From Bryopsis sp. KO-2023 (Eukaryota; Chlorophyta; Ulvophyceae; Bryopsidales; Bryopsidaceae): DNA of 64,000 nt. Position numbers and translations under genes: made by a program. Where the stretch lies: positions 620,001 to 684,000 of the forward strand of contig BSYQ01000004.1 in NCBI GenBank assembly GCA_030272585.1, written 5' to 3'. Below the pieces are notes generated by a model. The model saw only the letters and a program-made list of their open reading frames with translations, had not been told where the DNA came from and did not search any database. Below are positions 31,800 to 42,139 of this stretch, in pieces; the stretch's first letter is position 1; the number at the start of each line of letters is the position of its first letter.

Positions 31800-32350
31800 C
31801 TTACCACAGTTGTGTGCAGCCCCCATCATGGCACATCTATTGCTGGTTTTGCAAGAGTACGTTCAGTGAGTCAGGAGAATATATATGTTCTGACATGCTG
31901 ACAGAATTTGTATTGTTTTTTTCCATGGAGCAGTGCTGGCCCTGATGCAGTCGTTTGTTATTCCGGAGACCCCCCATCAGCTGTTGTAGGCAATATGGAG
32001 CTGAATCGGTTTTGGAAAGACTGTTGAAATGGAACGGAAGGGGTATGATTGCTTCCAGCAACTGGTCGCTGACACCAGTCACACTGAAACCAAGAGAAAA
32101 AGGAAATATGCATTCAGCTTGGAAGGGGGTCTCTGCGTAAGACCACTCACTTTCCATTCAAAACTCCTGGCCTGTTTTGAAGTATGATTAAGAAGAAAAA
32201 AAACTTCCTTCAGTGAAAGAACGTGATAGTGTTTTGTGGGAATGCACGCATCAGGAATCTTTGATTTTTATTTTTTTTCTGTTTCCAATTTTGAGAAAAG
32301 GACAGGCAGAGGTATGATTTTTTATTCTTGTTTCAGACTTCTTTTTTCTG
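31800..32350. other. Spacer between ankyrin fragment and transporter
   Basis: No recognisable exon; a 61-codon frame at 31955-32140 has no domain match I can name. Confidence 0.4.
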
Positions 32351-32356
32351 CTCCAG

Positions 32357-33556
32357 GTTGTTTTTCCCCAGGCTTCGGACGGTGACTTTGCTGATTTGGG
32401 CAATCTGATTGGCCCACAGTGTGGTGTACGGAGCATTGGTGGTCCTCACAAATGGTGTTTATTCTATCAATGAGTCCAGCTGTCACAAAGGCCGTGTGGA
32501 TATGTCTGACCACAGCTACACCCGAATTGTTATGATCAGTTCAGCGGAGATGTTGGGCATTGGGTTGTCTCTGCTTGTGATTGAATCAGTGGGCCGAAAA
32601 TGGTAACCTTAAGGATATTAAAATCGGAACATGTGTAAAATCCATTTTTTGTGTGCTGAATAGTTTCTCCTTCCCCCCACCCCCCCCAAAAAAAAGAAAA
32701 AAAAAGAAATGCCATGTTTTATTTCTATGTAGTAGCTTGCCACTTACAGCGGTTGAAAAGTCATTTTCGTTTTTTTGCTTTTAATCGATGGACCAAAAAT
32801 TGATGAGGTGGAATTCTGGATAAGGTGAGAAAAAACTTGATGGTGTGTGTACAGGTCAATCTTGGGTTCTTTTGTGGTGAATGCCATTGGGTTGGTTCCT
32901 ATGACAGTCCCGATGTCCATCCATAAATACACAGCTCCGCTCTTTATCTCTCAAGCTGGCTGGGCTTCATCGTTCGTCTTGACGATGGTTTATACATCAG
33001 AGTTTTACCCCACAGAAATTCGTGGCATCGGAATAGGAACCGCATCTGGCATTAGTGCTATTGGCCGGGTGGTTTCACGATTTCTTGCTCAGATTTTGGC
33101 CGATGAATGGAGCCGACATGGTGTTGCTGCAATTCTGACAGGTGATTTGGTATCTATGACAACATGACCTCACAATGAGGGGGGTCCGTCACAAATTCAC
33201 AGTATGGCTTCTTTGGTATATTTGTGGGGACTCCCAGCATGTATTAGTCAACGATGATGGAGATTCAGATGAATTTTGATGTGCTCTTCTTCTATGGATG
33301 ATGGGGATATCCCCATCGATGGCTGGTTTGTCATCAGAGTCCTAATGCATCCTGCCATCTTTTTCTATTCTTCCTTTGTCGGTTTTTGTCTATTCAACAC
33401 AAGTTTGGATATTTTTGCCCAGTCGTTGCACTTATTGGAGCCGCCGTAACATTTTGGCTCCCCAAAGATGCCAAGGGCAGAGAATTGGAGGATATCATTC
33501 CATCAGATGAACACAAAATCCCTTTGCTTGAGCCATCACCCACCAACAGTGCCTAG
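32357..33556 (+). pseudogene. SVOP/SV2-like major facilitator transporter, 3' half only, with a nonsense codon
   Basis: Three exons (32357-32602, 32855-33141, 33423-33556) joined in matching phases. They encode a region like TM7-TM12 of the synaptic-vesicle-2-related (SVOP) sugar/organic ion transporter family. Visible are the segment LRTVTLLIWAI, the GRKW loop, SEFYPTEIRGIGIGTASGIS (the EFYPT..R signature), a final helix VVALIGAAVTFWLP and the tail KDAKGRELEDI. A TGA stands where the family has Trp in WAIW (about 32402-32404). The N-terminal half with TM1-6 is missing, replaced by ankyrin-derived sequence. Would be a membrane protein if intact; here a truncated pseudogene. Confidence 0.8.
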
Positions 33557-33559
33557 ATT

Positions 33560-34170
33560 TTTTCTGCATGATAGGGACATTGACTTCCCTAAATGTTAAC
33601 TGATGGAACATTTTCTTTTTCGACTAAAGGAACAAAAAGGTTGAAAAAAGAAAAAAAAAGACAAAGGTTTGATGGCATTTTTGGTCTAGCCTATGCTTTG
33701 TTTTTTTTGTTTTCCCACAAGTTGCAATTTCAATGCGGAAAATATCAATTTTTTGATTATTTTTTTTCTTTTCTTGTTTCTTGGTAGCTGCACAATGAAT
33801 CGACTGGGCCTTTATTCGTGAATGCTTGAGAGACAGGAGCATTTTTTTCTTTTTTCTTTTGGATCATGTGAAATGAACACAATTTTCTGAAGCGATAAAA
33901 ATCGATGCATGATAAAAAGAAACCAATCAGAAACAAGAATATGAATGCTTTGTGTCAATCCTTCTTTCTGAGAGATGAAATTCTTGTCATGAAGCATTTG
34001 TGTAATCTCTCCAAACATTAAAACCCCATTCTTAACAAATTAAAATAATGACTTCACCTCTCCCATCAATTATGGGACATCGAGAAAGAAAGAAAACCGG
34101 TTGCTGAGCAGTGTATTTTTTTTTCGATTTCACTGGCCCCAAAGTGACCCTGAAGTAGGCCATTCCATCT
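33560..34170. other. Intergenic, AT-rich
   Basis: T- and A-run-rich DNA after the transporter stop; no gene seen. Confidence 0.5.
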
Positions 34171-34175
34171 AGATA

Positions 34176-34570
34176 TTGTAATACGCAAATCTTTTTGCGC
34201 TACCTTATTTTCGCGCGCGAACCAAAGCACGGAAATAAGGCAGGCGAAAATAAAGCAGGCGCGAAAATAAAGGGCTGTTCAGATACGCAAGTATGTAGCT
34301 ACAGATTATACCAATCACGCGCGTGTGGACTCGACGCGCGTGATTGGCGAATTCAAAACACAGCCACAGAATGTGTGGAAACACATTCCACACTCTGACT
34401 TTGAGAGTGTTCTTTTTGACGCCACGCAAATCTTTCACATTGCTTTATTTTCGCGCCTGCTTTATTTTCGCGCTACCTTGTTTTCGCGCGTGGACCAAAG
34501 CGCGAAAATAAGGCAGGCGAAAATAAAGACTAGCGATCCTAAAGCAATCTGAAAGATTTGCGTATTACAG
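34176..34570. mobile_element. 395 bp MITE with terminal inverted repeats and TA flanks
   Basis: Left end TTGTAATACGCAAATCTTT at 34176 and right end AAAGATTTGCGTATTACAG ending at 34570 are inverted repeats with one mismatch, flanked by TA on both sides (34174-34175 and 34571-34572). This fits a Tc1/mariner-type target duplication. The interior is a foldback structure: several TTTTCGCGC / GCGCGAAAA words face each other, and a near-perfect palindrome ATCACGCGCGTG ... CACGCGCGTGATT-like is centred near 34329. No transposase is encoded, so it is non-autonomous. Confidence 0.85.
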
Positions 34571-34574
34571 TATG

Positions 34575-34815
34575 GCCCTTTTTTGGCCCCAATTTGTCCG
34601 AAAAAAAATAGAATGTGGCCCCAACTTCAAAAACAGAAATTACAAGGCTTGGTGTTTATATAACATTTACTTAATGTTTTTGTGGAAACTCGATTGATTT
34701 CTTGGATGTGGCCCAGGCCTTACAAACTTTGGGTAAATGTGGCCCTTTTGTGGCCCCAGAATCATTTTGTAATAAAACGTTTTGGCCCTTTTGTGGCCCA
34801 AAATTTGCCATTCTG
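34575..34815. repeat. Irregular TGTGGCCC repeats
   Basis: GTGGCCC or TTGGCCC appears about nine times in 240 bp, often as CCCTTTTGTGGCCC. Irregular spacing; unknown function. Confidence 0.6.
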
Positions 34816-34969
34816 ATTTTTTTTTGCTCAATGCTGAGCAATGGGTTGGAAGTGGAATGGAATCGCAATCACAATGCGGTAAAGGCCAAATCTGCGCGCC
34901 CTGCAAGGTTCTTTTCTTTTCAGACGGAACCATTCCGAAAGTTTGCCAATACAAAGCGCAATTTCAAGC

Positions 34970-37148
34970 ATGTCAACAGAGGAGACTGGTAGGCAAAACG
35001 CCCAAAACGCTGCTTTCTCTCTCGCTTGGTTGTTGCAAGGGTTGGTGGCACAAAAAAAAAAATAAAATTGAAAGTTGAACTCCCTTCGGTGGTCAGGTGC
35101 GCCCGCACAACAGGATTCCTCGTTGAACGTTTCCAACCTTCCCCATGACGTCCTCGCGTCCGTCTTTCTATTGCTGGGCGTGAAGGACATGGGTCGATGC
35201 GCCTGTGTCTGCAATTCGTTCGCGACGGTGGCCATGGACGAATTCAAGGTTTGGCTACCCTACTCCTTAAAGCGTTGGGGCCCGCATACGAACCTCAAGA
35301 AATGGTTGCGCTACAAAGGGAAGAAAAGGCAGCCCCTCCCTATTGCAGGAGTTTTCCACCCTCAAAATTACAGGTCAGCCAACAGCCCCCCTCCAATAAT
35401 TGATAAATATCAATCCAGAAAAATAGCAACTATATGTATCTAGCTGCAGAGAAAGATCTCCCAACCATTCAGAAATCCCCCCAGTGAATTTCAGCCTTGA
35501 TGCTTTTCTGACAATGCCGGAATCACTGTTTGGATGATAGGATGCTGAGTGTGATGTTGAGCAATTTGGAGCCCATGGTCGGCCTTTGGCAGTCGAGAGG
35601 AAATGATCAACGGCCAAGGGGGGCTCTCTACAGAATACACTGGGTGGAGGATGGATTAATGTGGAGCAAAATTCCCTCTGGCCATCATACGCTGGACACC
35701 GCCCCAGATCGCATCCTCAAATTTGGACCAGGCACAATTGCAACGGGTGAGCCTTTGCTGCATACATTCCACACCGAACCCTTCTGTTCAATATTCTGCA
35801 AACATCTGGTGTTGGGTTATGTTGAGTATAATAGCATCTGTTGATAGTGGTGCCTCCCCTGCCCCTCTCCGATGTAATAAAACAAGGGTAAGAAGATGTG
35901 GAATCACGTATGCTTACGGAGCAATATTCCTCAAAGGGGGGACCCGTTTGATTTTTGCGAAAAGGGAGGGGTGGCCACCGCTGTTAGAGATTTTGCCGGT
36001 GTGTAGAACGGGGGCCCAGCTGTGATTGTAGGGGAGGTGTTGGACGACACACATCTCATCATTCGGGATTACACAGACTGCTTTGTGGGGGCATCGGTGT
36101 GCTCCGGAGCAGCGGTGGCGGCTGCCTCGGTGGCTGTGTGCGGACTGTCTGACACCAGCAGCGAAGGGAGTCCCCCCAGGAGCTTTGCATCAGAGATGGA
36201 AAAATTCATGAACGTGAGGTCAAACATAGAGTTGGCAGTGCCACAGTTGAAATTTTTCTCTCTTCTTCGGAATTTGTTTCGACTTGGTATCTTGCGTCCT
36301 CTGTCCCTCGTGAAGTGCGGCAATCGGCTGGGGCAGCTTTATCTGTAGAACATTCCAATCTGGGTTGGAGCAGTCGGCGTCTGAAGTATAACGCATCATA
36401 CTTCTGTGTTGGCTCCTACTGAAACAGGTTTCCTCTTAGTTTCAAATTGAAAGCTTTTGTTTGGGAACTGGGAAGGTCGACTGACTGACTCTTGTGGCTT
36501 TGCTGTCTATGCAGTCATCCATTCTAGCTAAAGGGCGAAAGAAATCGAAAAAGGGAGTCGGGGGGGCGAACCGAATGTCCACAATCTTGCCGGAGTGTCG
36601 ACATATGGTGAGGGTTGTACCTCCGGAGCCGACTCGAAACACATCGCTGGCTGGGCTGTGGAAAGGAATCTATTATGCCCATGGACTGGAGATCATCAGA
36701 GTGGACTACAATTTTTCAGGCTCCCATGCAAGAATTATTGCAACAAAAATCACCGGAGACCGAAACGTTCCAGCAGGTGTGTTTTCAGGGATGCTGTTCA
36801 GGTTATTTTTCTGAAGGGAAGTGAATACCCGGTTGGTTTTAAGTAGGTGTGTGCTGTGTTCGATCAGGGGAACATACATGGGCAGCATCAGCGAAAGCAG
36901 GATTTCAGTATTCATTGGACACTGCTTTTCCATACGCTGATGCAGAGCTGGATGCTAAGATAGTTGCCTGCCATGGGGGAATCTGTCGAGTGGCTGATGA
37001 TGGCTTTGTCAATCCTAGATCTCTTCCTGGCCGACTGTTTGAGCTGGACAATGATAAGATAAGGTTTCAGTTTTCTGACATCGGTTTTGTGGAGTACACC
37101 AGACTCGATGAAAATTTAGTTAAGAAGAATGAAAGTGGCCACTCCTAG
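34970..37148 (+). CDS. F-box protein, FBXO31 / plant At5g39450 type
   Basis: Exons resolved: 34970-34988, 35097-35373, 35541-35746, then one ending at 36213 (start unclear, about 35.87-36.0 kb), 36515-36776 and 36868-37148. Start ATG 34970 gives MSTEETG spliced to APAQQDSS. F-box near residue 20: NLPHDVLASVFLLLGVKDMG then CACVCNSFATVA. The next domain has LEPMVGLWQSRG. The C-terminal region has LAGLWKGIYYAHGLEIIRVD, ARIIATKITGDRNVPAG and VADDGFVNPRSLPGRL, matching the beta-barrel substrate-binding part of FBXO31-like proteins. Such proteins bind Skp1 through the F-box and present substrates to an SCF ubiquitin ligase. The phases of all resolved junctions fit. The last 110 bp of the gene are also found inverted at 42520-42620. 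Confidence 0.8.
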
Positions 37149-37164
37149 GAAATCGATACTCTGT

Positions 37165-37770
37165 GGAAAGTATTTGAATTGGGGAAAAGGAAATGAAGAA
37201 AAAGAAAACAAAAAGTGGAGTGTTGGCTGGACTTTTTCTTTTTCCCTTTTTCTGAGGGAAAGGGAGATTCATAATGAAAGCTAGCATGTGCATTGAGAAC
37301 TTACGTTGAGAACTTTTAGTTTGTTGAAAATTGGAATTTGGGTGGAGGGGGGGGGGTTGGAAGAATCATGTGCAATTTCTTATCTAGATAGGGAGGCTAA
37401 ACCCACAAAGGGTTCAAACGGTTCATTGGTTGTATTTTTATTTCTCAGTTGTCAAAGGTGGATTGATAAAACTTATATTCGTTTCTTCATAATATTGATT
37501 GTTTTTTCAATTTTCTTTGCCTTGTCGTTTTCTCTTTTTCTGTTTTGTACAAGTGGTGGGACGGAGGCGCAGTGTAGGATACAGGTGTTCAGTGGCTGGC
37601 TGTATTTCTGTATAATTTCTTTTTTGTTTTCTCTTTTGGGATGTTTTTTTAATGGGTTTCTTGAAAATATTGTGAACATGGAAACGAGTCTCTTGACCCA
37701 GTCCTCATAACAAAAAGCTTTAGAGAATTGAAGCTACAAGTGAACCCAACTACCAATCAGCGTAGACATG
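37165..37770 (+). repeat. Repeat A, copy 2
   Basis: Same block as 9697-10290, here beginning 17 bp after the F-box gene stop codon. It may therefore be the native 3' flank of that gene, from which the other copies derive. Confidence 0.8.
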
Positions 37771-38460
37771 TTGACTCTATGCACCCCATCCTGCCATTCA
37801 TAAGAGGTGGTCCTATTCATCTCTTTATATGTGTCTATCCTTCCCCATTTCGTAGAACATTGGCAAATTGAACAGCTCATCGATTCAGACTTGACACAGG
37901 CCCCAGGTATATGGCCACAGCGACCTTCTCCAGTGTAAACAGATTCCCAACATCAGCACGTCTCGGTCCAGATTCGTGCCAGCGGCACAGCGGTAGAAAA
38001 TCGGAAAAAAAAAATCAGGTTCCCAATTCAACCAAGGACGCAGGAAACGCAGAGACAACTGTGGGGGTGACTTTCAGCAAAGAGATGCAGTAGATTTTCT
38101 GAACCCCTCGTCCCAAATAGACATGTCTTGAAAGTGTCAGTCTTGCCTCTCTTGACTGCAACATAATCATGGACCACCACAACTTCTCTGCAGCAGTTGA
38201 AGAAAAAGGATTGGAGTGGCAGATGTCTTTTTTTTTTTTTCTTTTTGGACCCCAATGCCAGTTGGGGTTGATCAACACATACACACACACGCAACAAGGT
38301 CTGTAGAGTGGTTTTCCAATATTACAAATTCTACATCCATTCCTTTTGAATAAAAGTGCTTTCCCTCCATATGAGTGCAGATGAAACCTACCTAGCTTCT
38401 AAATGAGCCCCCCTTCCTGCCAAAGAAAACATCAAAACCTTTTTACACTCAAAACTGCAT
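37760..38460. repeat. Repeat B, copy 2
   Basis: Matches 42806-43515 over about 700 bp and 10288-10475 over its first part. Includes ACACACACACGCAACA and a run near 38230-38240. On the minus strand peptides such as DHDYVAVKRGKTDTFKTCLF are shared with copy 3, suggesting remnants of an unidentified protein-coding exon. Confidence 0.75.
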
Positions 38461-38676
38461 AAGACAATCCTACTACCCTTCCGACCTGCTGGAAACCTAA
38501 TAATGATTTGTTGGTGCACTTTCCAGGTTGTCTAGATTTCACCCACCTGCTCAATCGATCGGATGGCAAATTAAAAAAAAAAATTAACTTGAGTCTTTCA
38601 TGCCCATTGAAAAATTCTCCAGCAGCTTGACCATTTCTTCGCTCCCCGCCATCCCTTTGTTCAGTCCACGAAAACC

Positions 38677-39435
38677 CTACTCATCTTCCCCAGCATCCGA
38701 TCCATTTCCCTCTTGTTCTTTCTGACCAGTTTCCTCCACTTGCCGCTCCCCACCCCTCCTACCATCCCCCTTTTCACCAGAATTATCATCCCCAGTCGCT
38801 TCAACCTCCGGGGCAGCAGGGGGAGGATCAGTATTTCTGGGGGTGTCAGCCTCTGGTGCTTGTTTCGGCGAGTCCTCAGCACTGCGCATTGCCGCCTAGC
38901 AAAAGAAAACGTCAATGGATGGTAATTAGTCATCAGTGGAAAATCTGCATGGAGGGAAATCCTGTATTCCCTGCAATCCTCACATGGTGATTCTTTTTGC
39001 TCGAGTAAAAAATTCTTCTCTTCAGAGATACCTTTCTCCAGCAAAAAAAAATCTCTGTGGTTTCAACAGGGGAATATTCTACTCCAGCGAAAAGAATGTT
39101 GAAACTTTAGAGATCTTGTTCGTCGAAAAAAGCACCTTGATTTCATCATCGCTGGTGCCGCCCAGCAAGTCCCTCGTGGTGGGAGGCGGAGGTGGTGGAG
39201 GTGGAGGTGGAGGCGGAGGCGGAGGCGGAGGCGGAGGCGGAAGCGGAAGCGGAAGCGGAGGCGGAGGCGGAGGCGGAGGCGGAGGCGGAGGCGGGGGTGG
39301 GGGTGGGGGTGTAGCGTCGAAGGACTCGAGGACCTCGCCGTTTTGTTTCATTCGCTTGGCGTGGTCTGCCTTTCCCAGTGTCCTCGTGCGCTTCCGTCCC
39401 GACCGGAATCTTCGGAATCCCCGGAAGCCCCCCAT
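38677..39435 (-). CDS. Small chimeric gene: proline-rich N-terminus + SWR1 tail segment
   Basis: Two exons on the minus strand: 39435-39136 and 38895-38677, phase-0 junction, 172 residues with no stop. Exon 1: basic MGGFRGFRRFRSGRKRTRT, KADHAKRM, EVLESFDAT, a long (CCN)n proline run, then [13 protein letters not shown]. Exon 2: AAMRSAED joined directly to [15 protein letters not shown], then the acidic/Glu-rich segment of SWR1 exon 14, ending [10 protein letters not shown] at a stop. Compared with SWR1 exon 14 (47693-47226), the block from EADATAAA to AEPEE is deleted. It resembles a shorter version of the 20.4 kb chimera and has no DNA-binding domain. Flanked upstream by an expansin fragment in divergent orientation, as for PRP1. 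Confidence 0.65.
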
Positions 39436-39652
39436 CGCCGCTTGCTCCCACCAATCACAATTCTGATTGCGAGTTTGGATGGCTGGCCATAAATGGGTAG
39501 CCCGACCATCGTAAACCAAAGAACATGACGGCCAACAACTGTGTGTCAAATCCAGATCGCTGACGGGCACCTTTGAAACGTTTTGGTGAATCTCTGCCCA
39601 TCAGAAAGGTTTTGGAGTCGATTCGCGAAGTCCAATTCAGAAAAAAAGAATC

Positions 39653-39918
39653 ATGGTGTGCTTTTTGGCATCGCCACTTGCTGGTCTCGTTGACGCTGGA
39701 GACGGCTGGCGCACTGGACGAGCCACGTTCTACGGAATCTGGTGGAGCATTCACACGTGAGCCGCCTTGCTCATAGACAGCATCGCTTTCTTGTCTTCCT
39801 ACGCCCTGTGGCCCCGTATCTCTCGATTTTGAGTCGTGTCCACGCCGCTACTGGCCAGTGCTCGTTTTCATATTCATGCAGAGGGAGCTGCGGTTACGGC
39901 AACATCGATTATTGGCAG
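39653..39918 (+). pseudogene. Expansin fragment, copy 3 (keeps the GSCGYG exon)
   Basis: Exon 1 (39653-39756) has LASPLAGLV, GDGWRTGRATFYGI and a shortened signal peptide. Exon 2 (39882-39918) completes HTGSCGYGNIDYWQ, the conserved first expansin motif, in correct phase. The sequence then follows intron 2 for about 70 bp and switches at about 39992 to ankyrin-tail sequence (EFSGEGFES), so the later exons are lost. This is the only copy that keeps exon 2. Confidence 0.8.
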
Positions 39919-39991
39919 GTAGAGCACGTGCAAGCTATGTTTTCGAGCAACTTTCGTGGGTCGCGCGGCATGATTTCGGTTTTGGAGATTT

Positions 39992-40400
39992 GACGTTGAT
40001 GTTGAGTTTTCAGGCGAGGGTTTTGAGTCCGTGATCAGTTGGTCAGGGGGTTTTGCCTGCAGGGGATGCTGTGACAGACGAGAAATCTGCAGTAAAATTT
40101 TCACGTGTTGAAATCTCGTGGTGAACTGATCAAGATATTGGAATTCTTTCTTTACGCCTCCATCTGATCATGTTCGGGTATGGGACTAGGTGTGATCACA
40201 TTTAGAGCATCGACGATCAGGGGTTTGTTTTCTTAATGCATCGATGATTGCCGACTATACTGGAAGTACTTGAGCTGGATGGTAACAGATGTTCTTCGAA
40301 ACATGGAACAAGATCTGTCTCGAGGGTGATCTCAGGAAATGCGAAAAAAGTTGTTTCGGTTGGGGGTAAACGTGATCAAGCTCTTGGGGCCTTTTGTTTT
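39992..40400. repeat. Ankyrin-gene 3' flank, copy 3
   Basis: Begins with the last codons of the ankyrin exon (EFSGEGFES, plus orientation) and continues with the flank found on the minus strand at 18900-19200 and 11220-11600. It ends in T22 then G15 (40413-40449). Confidence 0.75.
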
Positions 40401-40985
40401 CTCTCCAGTTGCTTTTTTTTTTTTTTTTTTTTTTGGGGGGGGGGGGGGGTACAGGGTCCCCGTGGTTTTTCAATCATAATCATAATTACAACCCACAGCA
40501 AAAGAGAGCCATCACCCTCTATGATGCTGGAACAAAGACAAAAAGGAAAGAAAAGAAAGAGAAAAACAAAAAAAAAAAAACAAAAACAAAAAAAAAAACC
40601 TTAGGATTGTAAACCTGCTGAACGTATTGAAGCCATTTTGCTGATAACTAAAGCTAATTTGCCCGATGGCACCCTACTAAAAAGATCCTTGGGATTAGCC
40701 CATCGAAAAACATCTGAATGCAAAGAACGAAAGGAAGAATAAAGAATACTGGTTTTTTTTTTTTTGGTTTTTCAAAGAATACTGCTAGCATGCGCACCCC
40801 ACTCAATTATCTGTAGGGCTTTTTTTCATCGATTCATACGATCAACGAGTTAGCATCCGCAACTCAAGAAATCTAATTTTCTACCACTGATATATCGCTC
40901 AGCACCGATCCATCCACTCCACATGTACAGATTTTTTTAGGTTTCTTGTAATGGTGATGGCCAGGAAAATGATTGTTGATTGCAG

Positions 40986-41734
40986 ATGTACCCCAAAGGA
41001 ACCCACTTGTTGATTCCTTGGTTCGAGCGCCCCATCATCTACGATGTTCGCGCAAAGCCTGGCTTGATCAACAGCACATCTGGAGGCAAGGATCTGCAAA
41101 TGGTGAGGGAAAAATTCACCTCCACCAAAAGAAAAAAAAAAGAAGAAAAAACACCCCCATAAAGAGTCGCAAATCTCCATTCCAAAACCTTAATCAACGA
41201 AAACTGTATCGAGATAGATCTTTTTCTTAATTCTTTTTTTCATCGAGAGGGTTGCTGGTTATCGAGATTTGTTTTGCTTTGCTCCTTTTTTTTGTGAAGG
41301 TCAACATCAGTTTGAGAGTTTTGACCCGACCCAATCAAGCAATATTGCCTGAGCTGTACAGGCAATTGGGGACCGACTATGCCGAGCGAGTTCTTCCTTC
41401 AATCATCCAGGTCCGGAGCCAGATTCTATCAGAAAACCATCTTATGTGATTATTTTTTAAAATTTACGTATTTTTGAACAGTGATGGGCATATGCCCCAT
41501 GCAAAAAAACGCCTGGAAAAGATGAAAAGGTTTTTCTAGAAAGTTTTATGTGCTGGTGGTGTTCTGCTGATATGATATGCTTTTTTTGGGGGGTCAGACA
41601 GAAGAGGGGGACCAGCTATTCGGGAGGTACATGAAAGCACCTTATCTTTTTTTTTGGATTTTTTTTTTGTTCAGGAAACTCTGAAAAGTGTCATTGCACA
41701 ATACAATGCAAGCCAATTGCTGACCATGCGAGAG
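40986..41734 (+). pseudogene. PHB2: Prohibitin-2, copy c (best preserved, still partial)
   Basis: Three consecutive exons with intact splice sites and phase-0 joins. 40986-41102 has [20 protein letters not shown] through [10 protein letters not shown]. 41300-41410 has [20 protein letters not shown] and [11 protein letters not shown]. 41675-41734 has ETLKSVIAQYNASQLLTMRE. Together they give 96 residues of the SPFH core of prohibitin-2 (compare plant GLRVLTRP and AVVAQYNASQLITQRE). Exons for the N-terminal membrane anchor and the C-terminal coiled coil are not found on either side, and after 41940 the sequence is the shared flank also at 17780-18060. YPKGT replaces YPEGT of the other copies. 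Confidence 0.85.
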
Positions 41735-42139
41735 GTACAGTTGATAAGAACCATTTACGTTTCACATAATTTGTTATTTGCTATTTTGGAGCTGGAAAAT
41801 TTGGTTTCGGCTGAATATGGCAAGATAAATTTGACAGGGGTCGATGTCTATCCTTGCAAGAAAAAATATCGGAAACTGAGATGGAAAAAACCAGTGATGA
41901 TGAAGGATTGTTCTTTTTTTAAGTCGTAACAAATCTGGAATTAAAATAAGAACAGTGGAGGGAAGAAGGGTTATAGTCAGTTGTTCATCATTTCTGGATT
42001 CATAGGGGTAGAAAAAAAATACTTTTGAACATATCGGGCTGTTTTTTTGTGCTTTTTTTTCCCTTCTTTCAATGCTCCCTTAATTGTTGATATCTGAGAT
42101 TCCAGTTTGTTTTTTTTTTGACAGATGGTCAGATGACAT

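Noticed and set aside
34176-34570. CRISPR-like or promoter array suggested by repeated TTTTCGCGC words
   Set aside because: Inverted repeats at both ends and TA flanks show a MITE; this is a eukaryotic genome and spacing is not regular.
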